This document shows, in pieces, positions 9,349 through 18,117 of a stretch of 64,000 bases of DNA. Numbering within the stretch: the stretch's first letter is position 1; every line of letters starts with the position of its first letter. The position numbers and the translations under genes were made by a program. The stretch comes from Anaerolineae bacterium (GTDB taxonomy: Bacteria > Chloroflexota > Anaerolineae > Aggregatilineales > Phototrophicaceae): contig JAJECX010000031.1 in NCBI GenBank assembly GCA_022821805.1, positions 1-64,000 on the forward strand. Direction: 5' to 3'. Under the pieces are notes generated by a model, which saw nothing but the letters and a program-made list of their open reading frames with translations, did not search any database and was not told the DNA's origin.

Positions 9349-10502
9349 GAACTTGCCTCCAACTGGCGCCTCGCCGGCGGCGTATTTCTACTTGCGCGCA
9401 GGACTAATTCGCCATCGATGATTACGCCGCAAATGCCCGGCGTATCGCCGATGCTGAGCGTCTCCAAGGCATTATCGGCGGCCCCGCCAATCGGCGCGTC
9501 CATGATGACCAGGTCGGCTTCAAGCCCGAGCGCGATTCTTCCGGCTGGCAGGTTGTAGATCGCCGCCGTCGTGCCGGTCGCCATTGCGATCGCTTGCGCT
9601 GGCGAGACATCACCCAAGGCGCTGACCCAGCTTATCGTGCGCAGCATCCCCAAGGGAATGACACCAGTGCCAGAGGGCATATCCGTACCAATAATGACGC
9701 GGTCGAGCGCATCGTGCTGCCGGGCAATATCGAGGATGCGGGGGGTGATGGCGGTGTTGCCACATTGAATGATTTCAAGGGCGGCATCAGTTTCTGCGAT
9801 GATCCGCTCGATATCGGCGAGCGATGGCGCAGTCGGACCGCCATTGAGGTGAGATGCGATCTGCGGCTGCACTTTGATGGCATGCTCAGCGCCGATGGCA
9901 TCACTGCCTGGTATGGATGCGCCGCCAATGTGCATCATAACCGTCATGCCGCAGCGCTTTGCCCAGCGCGCCATTTCGGCGATTCTGTCCCAATCGTGAT
10001 ACCCGCCCAACCCAACTTCGCCCAAATGCTTTACGCCGGCGCTTGCCATCTCCTCGAAGTCCGCTTCGGTTAGACCCTCCTGCAAGAGCAGCCCGCCACC
10101 CTGCACTTTCATGCCGCCGGGTCGGTAACTTTTCCAGGCGTTCGCGCCGACGATCGCCATCGCTTTTGTGCCGATCGCGCCGGTCGGACGGCCCGGCATA
10201 TGAACCTCGCCTGCCGATATCATGCGGGTGACGCCACCATGGACGCAGCTGGCGATGAAGTCCACGACCTTCTGCCGCGGGCTGTAGTCGCCGATGACTG
10301 GATGCACATGCGAGTCGATCAATCCGGGAATCACCGTTGCCCCATTCGCGTTGATGGTGGTGGCATCGGCGCCAGCGGCGAGCCCGCTGCCGATCTCAGC
10401 GATCACGCCGTTGCGGATGAGAATCGAATCGCCCGGTAGAAGCGGAGCATGGAATACGCCGGAGACGATTTGGCCAATCGCCTGAATCAGCATTTCGCTC
10501 AT
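9345..10502 (-). CDS. Amidohydrolase superfamily protein
   Basis: A 385-residue metal-dependent amidohydrolase. The small N-terminal beta domain leads into VIPGLIDSHVHP, whose HxH pair (His65, His67) is the first metal site. MMHIGG supplies a further His on the barrel, and GTDMPSG carries the late Asp. The C-terminal strand segment LEADLVIMD is typical of the imidazolonepropionase/enamidase side of the family. The expected reaction is hydrolysis of a cyclic or linear amide. Both ends overlap neighbours in ATGA, so it is translationally coupled with the isochorismatase-like gene upstream and the SDR downstream. Together with the isochorismatase-like hydrolase it suggests a nitrogen-containing substrate or by-product. 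Confidence 0.9.
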   Translation of the reverse strand: MSEMLIQAIGQIVSGVFHAPLLPGDSILIRNGVIAEIGSGLAAGADATTINANGATVIPGLIDSHVHPVIGDYSPRQKVVDFIASCVHGGVTRMISAGEVHMPGRPTGAIGTKAMAIVGANAWKSYRPGGMKVQGGGLLLQEGLTEADFEEMASAGVKHLGEVGLGGYHDWDRIAEMARWAKRCGMTVMMHIGGASIPGSDAIGAEHAIKVQPQIASHLNGGPTAPSLADIERIIAETDAALEIIQCGNTAITPRILDIARQHDALDRVIIGTDMPSGTGVIPLGMLRTISWVSALGDVSPAQAIAMATGTTAAIYNLPAGRIALGLEADLVIMDAPIGGAADNALETLSIGDTPGICGVIIDGELVLRASRNTPPARRQLEASS

Positions 10503-11137
10503 CGGCCCGCGTCCCGTCTACGCTGAAGCGCGACCAATACATTCTCGAGATTGGTGACATCGCCATAATGCGTATCGATATCGTATAAGGTCACTTCCTG
10601 CGCATTCAGGCTGGTGGCCATCACCAGGTCTTCCGGCACCAAGACCTTATAACGCAGGAAAAAGGCATCGTGGACAGTGGAGCGCACACAGATATTCGTA
10701 ACCACGCCGGTGACAATGACGGTATCGATGCCCCGTTCGCGCAAGGTGAGATCAAGCGTGGTTTGGAAGAATCCGCTGTAGCGCCGCTTGGGGATGACGA
10801 TATCGCTTTCTTCCACTGGCAGCTCGTCGACAACTTCGGCGCCCCAAGACCCGGCAAGACAGTGAACTTTGCGCATTTGAAAGAGGCTGTCATCGTGCGG
10901 GAGGCTTTGGTTGAGCCATAGGACAGGCATGCCCCCGGCGCGCGCCGCCGCCAGAAGTCTCCGGTGTGGCGCATACAGCGCCTCGCCGCCTTCCAGAACC
11001 ATCGCGCCGCCCTCCTTGAAGAAGTCCTTGAGCATATCGACCACGAGGACAGCGGTAGTCGCCGGGTCGAAATCGGTGATCTTCTGTCGCTGCTGATCCG
11101 ACTGCTTCTCCGAAAATGTATTCTTGGTCCTTGTCAT
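10499..11137 (-). CDS. Isochorismatase-like cysteine hydrolase
   Basis: A 212-residue cysteine hydrolase of the isochorismatase/nicotinamidase fold. The catalytic triad is visible: Asp34 in VLVVDMLKDF, Lys117 in IPKRRYSGF, and the nucleophile Cys150 in VTGVVTNICVRST, followed by AFF in the usual place. Such proteins hydrolyse amides such as N-carbamoylsarcosine, nicotinamide, biuret or ureidoacrylate; the residues visible do not choose among them. A strong GAGGAGG lies upstream of the ATG. The N-terminal 20 residues are a basic, polar extension without a clear role. Confidence 0.9.
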   Translation of the reverse strand: MTRTKNTFSEKQSDQQRQKITDFDPATTAVLVVDMLKDFFKEGGAMVLEGGEALYAPHRRLLAAARAGGMPVLWLNQSLPHDDSLFQMRKVHCLAGSWGAEVVDELPVEESDIVIPKRRYSGFFQTTLDLTLRERGIDTVIVTGVVTNICVRSTVHDAFFLRYKVLVPEDLVMATSLNAQEVTLYDIDTHYGDVTNLENVLVALQRRRDAGR

Positions 11138-11192
11138 CCCGTCGGCCTCCTCGCTCAGCGTTCAATGCCGGTTGTCGAGTTGCGGCGTCATT

Positions 11193-11705
11193 TTATTTTG
11201 GACCATCGTCGCTTTTCATGTTACTCAGTTGGAGGCCGCCGACGCGCGCATGCGGTCGGCCGCCATCGGTTACCGCGACGATGACCACAATTTCGTCTGG
11301 CGCCGGGGCATCATCAATGTTGAATGTCATAGCGTCGAAATGCGAGCGCACGTACATCTCATCTTTGTGGTGCAGAGGCACATCGATAGTCGTGCCCGGT
11401 CCGCCTCTTTTCTTCGCCGACGGGATTATCGCCCGACCGCCGCCGACAGCTTCGCGCAGGGGCGCCCCCAATGACGGATGCAGCAGGGCGGCGGCCTGCT
11501 CGAGTTCGCCGTTCATGCCGACAATGGCCGCCTTGCCGAGCGCGGCGCCGGTCTCGTAGAGCTCGCTTAGATCTTCGACGTATCTCCCGGCAAAGGGATT
11601 CTTGATCACGGCGCCGGCGGCGACTCTGCGCAGTGGTTTTGGCAGGCGGCGGAATCCTTCGCTGTGAATGACATCGGCAATGGTCCGAATTCGGACTACG
11701 TCCAT
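11193..11705 (-). CDS. DUF1185 (amino acid synthesis family) protein
   Basis: Matches my memory of the small DUF1185/AA_synth family, with KNPFAGRY, GMNGELEQAAA, GAPLREAVGGG and the late TDGGRPHAR segment. The family's reaction is not firmly established, although members often sit beside catabolic amidohydrolases and cyclic-amide enzymes. I chose the ATG at 11705 because GGGAGGA precedes it by about six bases; the ATG at 11720 would place that ribosome site inside the gene. With this start the protein has 170 residues and overlaps the epimerase gene by 10 bases. Confidence 0.82.
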   Translation of the reverse strand: MDVVRIRTIADVIHSEGFRRLPKPLRRVAAGAVIKNPFAGRYVEDLSELYETGAALGKAAIVGMNGELEQAAALLHPSLGAPLREAVGGGRAIIPSAKKRGGPGTTIDVPLHHKDEMYVRSHFDAMTFNIDDAPAPDEIVVIVAVTDGGRPHARVGGLQLSNMKSDDGPK

Positions 11706-12547
11706 TCGTAATCCTCCCATGATAACTGTGCCTCATAACCGAGTCTGGCCTTCGCTTTGGAGGTGTCAAACAGAGATTGATTGCCAGCCAGACGCGACCT
11801 GGCTTTGGCTTGTGGATAGTACCTTTGCGCAAGCGAGGCGCTGTCCGTTTTCATGAAGGTGTTCCGCGCGCTAATGTAGAAAGCCTCGTGTCCGCTGATA
11901 TCGGCTTCGAGCGCCAGCCGGCAGGCTCGCGCCACATCGCGCGTATCAATATAACCCCAAAGATTTGTCGCGCCACCAGCGGGATCATCCCACAGGGGAG
12001 TCAGAACGGACTTGAAAGTCGCCGGCGTGTGAATCCAGGGAAAGCGCAGACTGACCACAGATAGCGCGCCCGCCATCCGCCTTACGAAAGCCAGCGCAAT
12101 ATCTTCTCCGAGGGTCTTGGAGAGGGCATAGGCGTCCTGCGGCGCTTTAGGGTGCGCCTCATCAATCGGCAGGTATGAAAGGCGAATGGGCTTGTATGAG
12201 AACGGCAGCCCCAAGACCGACATGCTGCTGACGTAAACTACGCGGGGGATTCGCAGGGCGGCGGCCGCCTCGAAGATGTTGAAGGTCGCCATGATGTTGG
12301 CGCCGAAGACCTGATCGGGCGTATGGTGTATTGGCCGCGGAATGGCGGCGAGATGCGCGATGGCTTCGGCGTCGTGGCAGGCGCCGTAAACCTGGCCCAA
12401 GTCGGTACAGTCCACGAAGCGGAATTCCGCCAAAGGATATTGCGGCTCGACGCGGTCGATGCTGACGACATCAAAGCCCGCGTGAAGCAGATGCCACACG
12501 ACAGCCGAGCCAGCAAGTCCGCTGCCGCCGGTGACTACGACTTTCAT
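11696..12547 (-). CDS. NAD-dependent epimerase/dehydratase
   Basis: An extended-SDR protein of 283 residues. The N-terminal Rossmann motif is VVVTGGSGLAGS, and the acidic end of strand two is SIDR. A conserved AHLAAIP strand follows, then a Ser-rich strand and the catalytic YALSK (YxxxK). It is shorter than typical UDP-sugar epimerases (310-340), as many uronate- or sugar-dehydrogenase-like members are. It lies in the minus-strand catabolic operon between the cupin and DUF1185 genes. A role in oxidising or epimerising a free sugar or uronate is plausible but unproven. Confidence 0.9.
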   Translation of the reverse strand: MKVVVTGGSGLAGSAVVWHLLHAGFDVVSIDRVEPQYPLAEFRFVDCTDLGQVYGACHDAEAIAHLAAIPRPIHHTPDQVFGANIMATFNIFEAAAALRIPRVVYVSSMSVLGLPFSYKPIRLSYLPIDEAHPKAPQDAYALSKTLGEDIALAFVRRMAGALSVVSLRFPWIHTPATFKSVLTPLWDDPAGGATNLWGYIDTRDVARACRLALEADISGHEAFYISARNTFMKTDSASLAQRYYPQAKARSRLAGNQSLFDTSKAKARLGYEAQLSWEDYEWT

Positions 12548-12584
12548 TCCGTTTAACCGCTTCTCGCTCCGACGACGGCGGCCA

Positions 12585-12956
12585 TCAAGCCTCCGTCACC
12601 GGTTCCATCCAGTTGGGTCCGCCGACGGTCGTGATGCTCATGTGGGTCATGTTTGTGCCTTCGACCGCGCCATGCCAATGTCTTTCGCCCGGCGGGAAAT
12701 GAATGACATCGTCCGTCTTGGCGACGCCGCCTTCACCGTCTTCATTGCCAAAACGACATTCGCCCGCGGTGACCAGCAGCACCTGCTCGCCCGGATGCGT
12801 ATGCCAATGGGTGACGGCGCCGTCGGTGAAATGCACCAGCGCCACCGTCACGCCGCCTTCCGTCTGCGCGGATATCAGCCGCTCCAGCTGCGAGGTTCCG
12901 CCCGAAACGTAAATGTTTGCGCTAGATTCCCGCGCTTCTTTCGGCAGATGTTTCAT
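12585..12956 (-). CDS. Small cupin domain protein
   Basis: A 123-residue single-domain cupin. Cupin motif 1 is HWHTHPGEQVLLVTAG, with the His-His-Glu metal ligands. Motif 2 is HFPPGERHWHGA, which supplies the last His. The frame stays open upstream to 13268, but the ATG at 12956 has AAGGAG just before it and begins the recognisable domain, while the upstream part overlaps the permease gene in another frame. Small cupins in sugar operons can be isomerases, dioxygenases or binding proteins; the function here is not assigned. Confidence 0.87.
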   Translation of the reverse strand: MKHLPKEARESSANIYVSGGTSQLERLISAQTEGGVTVALVHFTDGAVTHWHTHPGEQVLLVTAGECRFGNEDGEGGVAKTDDVIHFPPGERHWHGAVEGTNMTHMSITTVGGPNWMEPVTEA

Positions 12957-12979
12957 CGTTAGCGCTCCTTGATTCTCAA

Positions 12980-13996
12980 CTATGTTGAGCGCAGCAGCGC
13001 CCAACGCAAGTACAAAATGCCGGCGAGATAGAGCAGGGCGCCGGTCGCGATCAGCAAATAAGATTTGCGCGGCGCGCCTTTGAATTCGCCCGTCGCCAAG
13101 CCCCAGACATAAGTCCAAAGCTGCGACGTTGTGCCTATGGGCCAGGAGACGGCAGCAGTTAGGGCGCCGGTGGCGAAGGCGTTGATGATGTTGCCGCCAT
13201 AGTGCGCGCCGGCGGCGATTAGCGAGTAGCGGTGCTTGGTCCAGCCCGCGCGGAGAAACAGCGACCATTGGCGGCGTTGCGTCAAAATGGCGCCGGACGC
13301 CAGAAGCGCGCCGATGAGCGAACCGGTCACCAAGACGATCATGTAGGAAAGCGGCGTCAGTCCGTATTCTCTGCCAGGCGCTCGCAACGAATAGGATAAT
13401 CCGAGCGGGTAGGCGGTGATGATCGCCGACGCGAGGCTGACAAGCGCCATGTTCTTCGCGATCAAACGTCTACTTGTATCCCCAACGGCCCTGCGCAACT
13501 GACTTGCCGCTCCCTCGAAAAGCGAGCGGTCGCGAACGATTCTTGCCCAGACGGTTGCCATCGCGGCGGCGAATAGCAGCAAACAAGCGACCATCAGGTC
13601 AAGCGGGGCGAGAGCCGCCGGCCTGCCACCGACGAGCGCAGCCAGCGATGTGCCCAGGATCAGGCTCATGAAGGTCTGAATCGGCGCCGTCACCGATAAG
13701 CCGACAGCGGTGAATACCGTCAACGTGATCCGCACGCCAATGACAAATGTCCCGCCGACAGCCAGCGCGACGATGATGACCGCGGGCCGCTCGCGCCAAA
13801 CTTGCGCCATCTCTTCAAACAGTTCCTCGCCCAGCACGATCCAGGCAAAAATCCACACGAAAACGAAGGAGAAGATATAGAGCCCCAGAAAAAAGGCGTC
13901 CAGCGGGTAGCCATCCAGCTTTTTGAGAACGACCGCCCACGATCCCCAAAGGAAAGCGTTAAACAGGCCGCCCAGTATCGCGACTTCCTGTGTCAT
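12980..13996 (-). CDS. Drug/metabolite-type multi-pass permease (RhaT/GRP-like)
   Basis: A 338-residue integral membrane protein with about ten hydrophobic segments. It opens with a GGLFNAFLWGSWAVVLKK stretch resembling the glucose/ribose porter and RhaT branches of the drug/metabolite transporter superfamily. Its stop is 23 bases before the cupin start, and its ATG overlaps the stop of the Gfo/Idh gene in TGATG. It may be a second uptake or export route next to the ABC permeases of the same operon. Direction and substrate are not readable from sequence. Confidence 0.75.
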   Translation of the reverse strand: MTQEVAILGGLFNAFLWGSWAVVLKKLDGYPLDAFFLGLYIFSFVFVWIFAWIVLGEELFEEMAQVWRERPAVIIVALAVGGTFVIGVRITLTVFTAVGLSVTAPIQTFMSLILGTSLAALVGGRPAALAPLDLMVACLLLFAAAMATVWARIVRDRSLFEGAASQLRRAVGDTSRRLIAKNMALVSLASAIITAYPLGLSYSLRAPGREYGLTPLSYMIVLVTGSLIGALLASGAILTQRRQWSLFLRAGWTKHRYSLIAAGAHYGGNIINAFATGALTAAVSWPIGTTSQLWTYVWGLATGEFKGAPRKSYLLIATGALLYLAGILYLRWALLRST

Positions 13997-15057
13997 CAGA
14001 CGCGGATGGCGCGGATCATTTCGACTGCCAGCTCGACATCGGCATTGGCGTCGGCGCCGGTGGTGCGCGCTTCGCTATCCTCACGAATGCAATCGTAAAA
14101 GTGCAGCCATTCCAGTCGAAACGCTTCTTCGTGAGAGGCTGGAACCACCTTGGTAATTGGCGAGCCGTCTTCGTTTTCCTGAATGGTCACCGTTGTCGGC
14201 GCATATTTGACATATGGATTGGGGAAGACAATGCTTACGGTCTCGCTTTTGCCGTAAGCCGTGAGCTGCTCGTCCCACCACAGATAATCGGGCCAGACGC
14301 CCGCTTCAAAGACACAGCGGCGCTGCGGGCCGAAATCAAGCACGGACAGTATCTCGGTCGGCGAGATGGCATCGCTGAAGAGGACGCTCTCGGCTGCGCC
14401 AAACGCGCCGCGCAGGATGGCCAGATCATGGCTCGAAAGCATCAGCAGCATATTGTAAAGGCCCGAAAGATGCGCGTGACTTGCGCCCAAAGCCGCTTTG
14501 GACGCGGCGTCGATTTTCGCGGCGCCGTCAGTGAGGACATCCTGGGGAATATCATCGCCGGTGGCAAGCGTATAAAGGGGATCATGCACGGTGAAATCGC
14601 CAGCGAAATCGTGGACGCGGATCAGGCGCACATCCTCCATCGCCCGCATGCGCGCCATGCCATACTCATAACCGGGATCGTAACGTTTCATGTATCCGAC
14701 CATGAGCTTGACGCCCGCGCGTTCAACCGCGTCCAAAACGCGATACCCTTCGGCTGGATTGAAGCAGAAGGGTTTTTCGACGAAAAGGTGCTTGCCGGCT
14801 TCGGCGGCGGCTTCGGCGATATCGCCGTGATCCATCGTCAGAACTGCGACGATATCGATATCGGGCAGGGCGAGCAAGTCTTTGTATTCGACAAAGCGAT
14901 TGTCCACGCCATACCATGTGCCAACTGTATTCACGACTTTGGCCGAGATATCACAGACCGCGGCAATTTCATATTGCGGCAGCTCCATCAGATAGGGCAG
15001 ATGCATGATCTGGGCGATCTGGCCACAGCCGATGATTCCTACGCGTAATCTGTCCAA
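13996..15057 (-). CDS. Gfo/Idh/MocA family oxidoreductase
   Basis: A 353-residue NAD(P)-dependent oxidoreductase. The Rossmann motif GIIGCGQIAQ stands directly after the start, and VEKPFCFN carries the family's catalytic-region Lys. The C-terminal alpha/beta domain contains HDFAGDF and HDLAILRGAF. I place the start at the TTG at 15057 because AAGGAGGT lies six bases before it; the longer frame to 15114 adds a basic stretch without a ribosome site. Family members oxidise or reduce sugars, inositols or their derivatives. Its position just after the MalG-like permease suggests it acts on the imported compound. Confidence 0.9.
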   Translation of the reverse strand: MDRLRVGIIGCGQIAQIMHLPYLMELPQYEIAAVCDISAKVVNTVGTWYGVDNRFVEYKDLLALPDIDIVAVLTMDHGDIAEAAAEAGKHLFVEKPFCFNPAEGYRVLDAVERAGVKLMVGYMKRYDPGYEYGMARMRAMEDVRLIRVHDFAGDFTVHDPLYTLATGDDIPQDVLTDGAAKIDAASKAALGASHAHLSGLYNMLLMLSSHDLAILRGAFGAAESVLFSDAISPTEILSVLDFGPQRRCVFEAGVWPDYLWWDEQLTAYGKSETVSIVFPNPYVKYAPTTVTIQENEDGSPITKVVPASHEEAFRLEWLHFYDCIREDSEARTTGADANADVELAVEMIRAIRV

Positions 15058-15101
15058 TTGGGACCTCCTTCTCCGCGATATCAAGTTTGTCGTGTTACAA
15101 A

Positions 15102-15128
15102 GCGGGCGAGCCAAGGCTCGCCCCTACA
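15102..15128. repeat. Intergenic palindrome, GGGCGAGCC/GGCTCGCCC
   Basis: Perfect 9-base arms (15104-15112 and 15115-15123) with a two-base loop, followed by CTACA. The 22 bases 15107-15128 recur exactly at 30546-30567. It lies in the 90-base spacer between the MalG-like and Gfo/Idh genes. Confidence 0.8.
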
Positions 15129-15147
15129 ATTCGTTCGTGTGGCGCGC

Positions 15148-16032
15148 CTAGCTTTTGACGGCGCCGGCTGTTAAGCCTTCAATAAACCAGCGTTGCATTG
15201 CGACATAGAGAACGATGACCGGAATGGTGACCATGCTGAGCGCGGCGAAATAGAGCGTCCAGTCGGCTGAGTAACGATAAAAGAAGTTCACTAAACCCAA
15301 GGGAATCGTCTGCAGCTCCGCCTGGCGGATGAAGATGAAAGCCAGGAAGAATTCGTTCCAGAAGAACATGCCCTGAAAGATCGCGACCGTCGCCAGACCC
15401 GGGCGCGCCAAAGGCAGCACGACATGCCAGAATACTTGCAATCGATTGGCGCCATCGACCAGCGCCGCGTCTTCCAGTTCGGGCGGAATTGACATGAAGA
15501 AGCCACGCAGAAGAAAAATGCTGAAAGCCATGGACGTGCCGGCGTAGACAAATACCAGGCCGAAGCGGCTATTGAGTATGCCGAGCGTTCTGACCACGAT
15601 GAAGAGCGGAATGACAGTAACCTCTGGCGGGATCATCATCGTCGCCAGAATGATGAGAAATATCGCTTGCCGCCCGGGGAATTGCAGGCGCGCCAGCGCA
15701 TACGCGGCAATCGAAGATACGATCAAAAGAACGGTCAGGCTGAGTACCGTGATGATGATGCTGTTGCCAATTCGCGCGCCCAGGTCGGCGATGCGCCAGG
15801 CGTCGACATAATTCTGCCAAATCATCGTCCGAGGCGGTCCCCAGACATTGTTGAAGAGATCTGCGTCGGTCTTTAGGGAGCCGAAGACCATCCAGAAAAG
15901 TGGATAAATGGTTTGAGCGGTGGCGATAATCAATATGGCGTAGACCAGCAGAAGCTTGAGACGATCTGTGAGATGCTTGGAAAACAGATCGCCAAAGGTA
16001 TCGGGATTCGTGTGTCTGGCGGCGGTTGCCAT
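15148..16032 (-). CDS. Carbohydrate ABC permease, MalG type
   Basis: A 294-residue inner-membrane permease with six hydrophobic segments. The ATPase-docking loop reads EDAALVDGANRLQVFWHVVLP, close to the MalG/UgpE consensus. The C-terminal segment ends WFIEGLTAGAVKS, typical of the subfamily. GGGAGAG precedes the ATG. It lies 14 bases after the MalF-like gene. No ATPase gene follows, so this importer probably borrows a MsmK/UgpC-type ATPase encoded elsewhere. Confidence 0.95.
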   Translation of the reverse strand: MATAARHTNPDTFGDLFSKHLTDRLKLLLVYAILIIATAQTIYPLFWMVFGSLKTDADLFNNVWGPPRTMIWQNYVDAWRIADLGARIGNSIIITVLSLTVLLIVSSIAAYALARLQFPGRQAIFLIILATMMIPPEVTVIPLFIVVRTLGILNSRFGLVFVYAGTSMAFSIFLLRGFFMSIPPELEDAALVDGANRLQVFWHVVLPLARPGLATVAIFQGMFFWNEFFLAFIFIRQAELQTIPLGLVNFFYRYSADWTLYFAALSMVTIPVIVLYVAMQRWFIEGLTAGAVKS

Positions 16033-16046
16033 CTACTCTCCCAGCC

Positions 16047-16898
16047 TCAGAAGTTATATGTGCCGCTGCGGCCAATGCGAATATAGGTGAAGGCGATGAC
16101 CGCCACGACAACAAACAGGGCGAATCCCATCGCCGAGGCGTAGCCCAGCTTGCCAAAGCGGAAGGCTTGCGTGACCAGATGCGTCAGCACGACCTCGGTG
16201 GTGTGATTGGGTCCGCCATCTGTCATCACAAAGACCAACTCGAAATTCCGAACGAAGGCGCCATTCAGCGACAAAAGGACGCTGATGAAGGTTACCGGGG
16301 CGAGCAGGGGCAAGGTGATGCGGGTGAGCCGCGCCCAGGCGTTGGCGCCGTCGATGATCGCCACTTCGTACAAATCCTTGGGGATGGATTGCAGCCCGGC
16401 GAGGAAAAGCACCATGTGAAAGCCGGTCCATTTCCAGATGTCGACGGTGATGATGGCGCCGAGCGCGGTCGCCTGATCACTAAGCCAGGCGCGAATCAAA
16501 CTGTCCAGCCCCAGCAATTCCAGTCCCGCGTTGAGAAGGCCGAAGGTGGGATTATATATCCACGACCAGAGCAAACCGATCACGACAAACGAGAGCGTTA
16601 CTGGCAGAAAGAGGGCGGTGCGAAAGAAGATAACGCCCTTTATCTTTTGGTTGACGAGCAGCGCCAGGAAGAGGCCCAATACGTTTTTGACCACCACGAC
16701 CGAAATGGCGAAAATGATCGTATTCGTCACCGCCTTCAGGAACACATCGTCGCGTTCAATCAGCCGGATGTAGTTGCGCGCGCCGATGAAGACGGGCGAG
16801 CTGAATCCATCCCAGCGGTGAAAACTTAGGTAAAAGCCGTAGACTATTGGAATAATAACGAAGATGATCAATAGAATGATGGCCGGCGTAATCATCAA
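16047..16898 (-). CDS. Carbohydrate ABC permease, MalF/UgpA type
   Basis: Inner-membrane permease with six hydrophobic segments and the docking loop YEVAIIDGANAWARLTRI. The listed start is a TTG directly followed by ATG (16895), but neither has a ribosome site. The frame continues upstream for 38 codons to a TAA at 17013-17015, and those codons encode a typical MalF N terminus: a basic tail, then YPRAYRHLSAYL leading into the first membrane segment. That stretch has no ATG, GTG, TTG or CTG; the only near-starts are ATT (17004-17006) and ATC (17007-17009). The true protein is therefore probably about 320 residues, with a non-canonical start or a nearby sequence error. Confidence 0.93.
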   Translation of the reverse strand: MMITPAIILLIIFVIIPIVYGFYLSFHRWDGFSSPVFIGARNYIRLIERDDVFLKAVTNTIIFAISVVVVKNVLGLFLALLVNQKIKGVIFFRTALFLPVTLSFVVIGLLWSWIYNPTFGLLNAGLELLGLDSLIRAWLSDQATALGAIITVDIWKWTGFHMVLFLAGLQSIPKDLYEVAIIDGANAWARLTRITLPLLAPVTFISVLLSLNGAFVRNFELVFVMTDGGPNHTTEVVLTHLVTQAFRFGKLGYASAMGFALFVVVAVIAFTYIRIGRSGTYNF

Positions 16899-17097
16899 AT
16901 AGGCGGAGAGATGCCGGTAAGCGCGCGGGTATTTGCGCCGCCTGAAGCGGACTTCGTCCTCCGCGGCGAATGATGCCTCATTCGTCTGGGTTGAAGGCGT
17001 CTTAATGATCGTTTATTCCCAAAAAGCTGTTCGCCTGCAGCGTGGCGGGGGGCTGGTGAAATGATCGCTAGCGCCAAGCCTCAGGACGACTGACTCC

Positions 17098-18003
17098 TCA
17101 ACTGATATTCAGTTTTAAGCCCAGATCCTTCACAATATAATCAATGCTCTCGAGGCAGCTTTGCTCGGCTGTTTTGTGCGACGCGTCCAGTTCGATGAGC
17201 GCGAGCCCGTCGAATTCGCTTTCCAGCATAATCTCGACCATCGCGGGAAAGTCAACCACGCCGGCGCCTAGCTCGCAGAAGGAAAGATAGCGCGCGTAGC
17301 CTTCCAGCCCCTCAAAGTCCTTCGCGTCTTTGAAGTGAATGTAATCGATATGCTCCATATAGCTGCGCATGATGTCTACCGGGTCGGTATCTTTGATGAC
17401 CAGGTGAGCGGGATCTATGCAAAGGCCGACCAGGTCCGTATCCACGATCGCCATGAAGCGGTCAAGCTGTTCGCGCGTTTCGATGAAACAGTCCAGATGC
17501 GGATGATAGACGGTGCGGATGCCGAGCTTGTTGCTGAAGGCGCCCAATTCTTCCAGCGCATTGGCAAAGCTTCTGAAGTCGTCATCGGTTTGGCGTTTTA
17601 CGCCTACCGGCGGACCGCCGCCGCAGACCAGAATCTTGGAGCCGAAACCATGAAGGAAGCGCGTGACCGCCATGATGCAATCGCGCTCGTAAGGCCATAG
17701 CTCGGGATTCGTGTACTCTGCGTTGGCGTATAACGAAGACAGTCGCAAGCCATAGTCTTCTTGCGCTTTGTTGAAAAGATGAAACCGGCGCAAGAGTTCG
17801 GTATCGCTTAAGCTGGGCGGGAGGCCCACGTTGTCCAGCGTCATAAAGCGGCGGGCAAAATCGTCGCCCAGGCTATTGAATATCAGCGCTTCGTACCATA
17901 CGAATCCAACATCGGCCAGGAAGGGAAAACCCTCTTCGGGCCGGCCTTCAAAGTCCCAGGTGTTGAGATGATAGCCTATCTCGAATTTCTGCTCTTTAGG
18001 CAT
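17098..18003 (-). CDS. Sugar phosphate isomerase/epimerase (IolE/xylose isomerase-like)
   Basis: A TIM-barrel isomerase of 301 residues, third of its superfamily in the window. Key segments are VYHPHLD, CIDPAHL, IHFKDA and LIELD, which give the His/Asp/Glu metal site. I chose the ATG at 18003 because AAAGGA lies eight bases upstream; the ATG at 18081 adds 26 residues of non-family sequence. It lies 114 bases after the binding-protein gene and before the MalF-like permease. Close relatives act on inositol-derived ketones, fructose or tagatose derivatives; which applies here is unknown. Confidence 0.88.
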   Translation of the reverse strand: MPKEQKFEIGYHLNTWDFEGRPEEGFPFLADVGFVWYEALIFNSLGDDFARRFMTLDNVGLPPSLSDTELLRRFHLFNKAQEDYGLRLSSLYANAEYTNPELWPYERDCIMAVTRFLHGFGSKILVCGGGPPVGVKRQTDDDFRSFANALEELGAFSNKLGIRTVYHPHLDCFIETREQLDRFMAIVDTDLVGLCIDPAHLVIKDTDPVDIMRSYMEHIDYIHFKDAKDFEGLEGYARYLSFCELGAGVVDFPAMVEIMLESEFDGLALIELDASHKTAEQSCLESIDYIVKDLGLKLNIS

Positions 18004-18117
18004 AGATACTTGTCCTTTATGTTGCGGGTTCCACATCGAAAAAGTCTGGTGGATCCATCCCGGATTGCGGGATAGATCCACCTTTAGCGAATCGGAATCG
18101 ATAGTCGACTATCCTAG

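Noticed and set aside
12957..13268. Upstream extension of the cupin frame by about 104 codons
   Set aside because: It overlaps the permease gene in another frame, is Arg/Pro-rich like a shadow frame, and the ATG at 12956 has its own AAGGAG.
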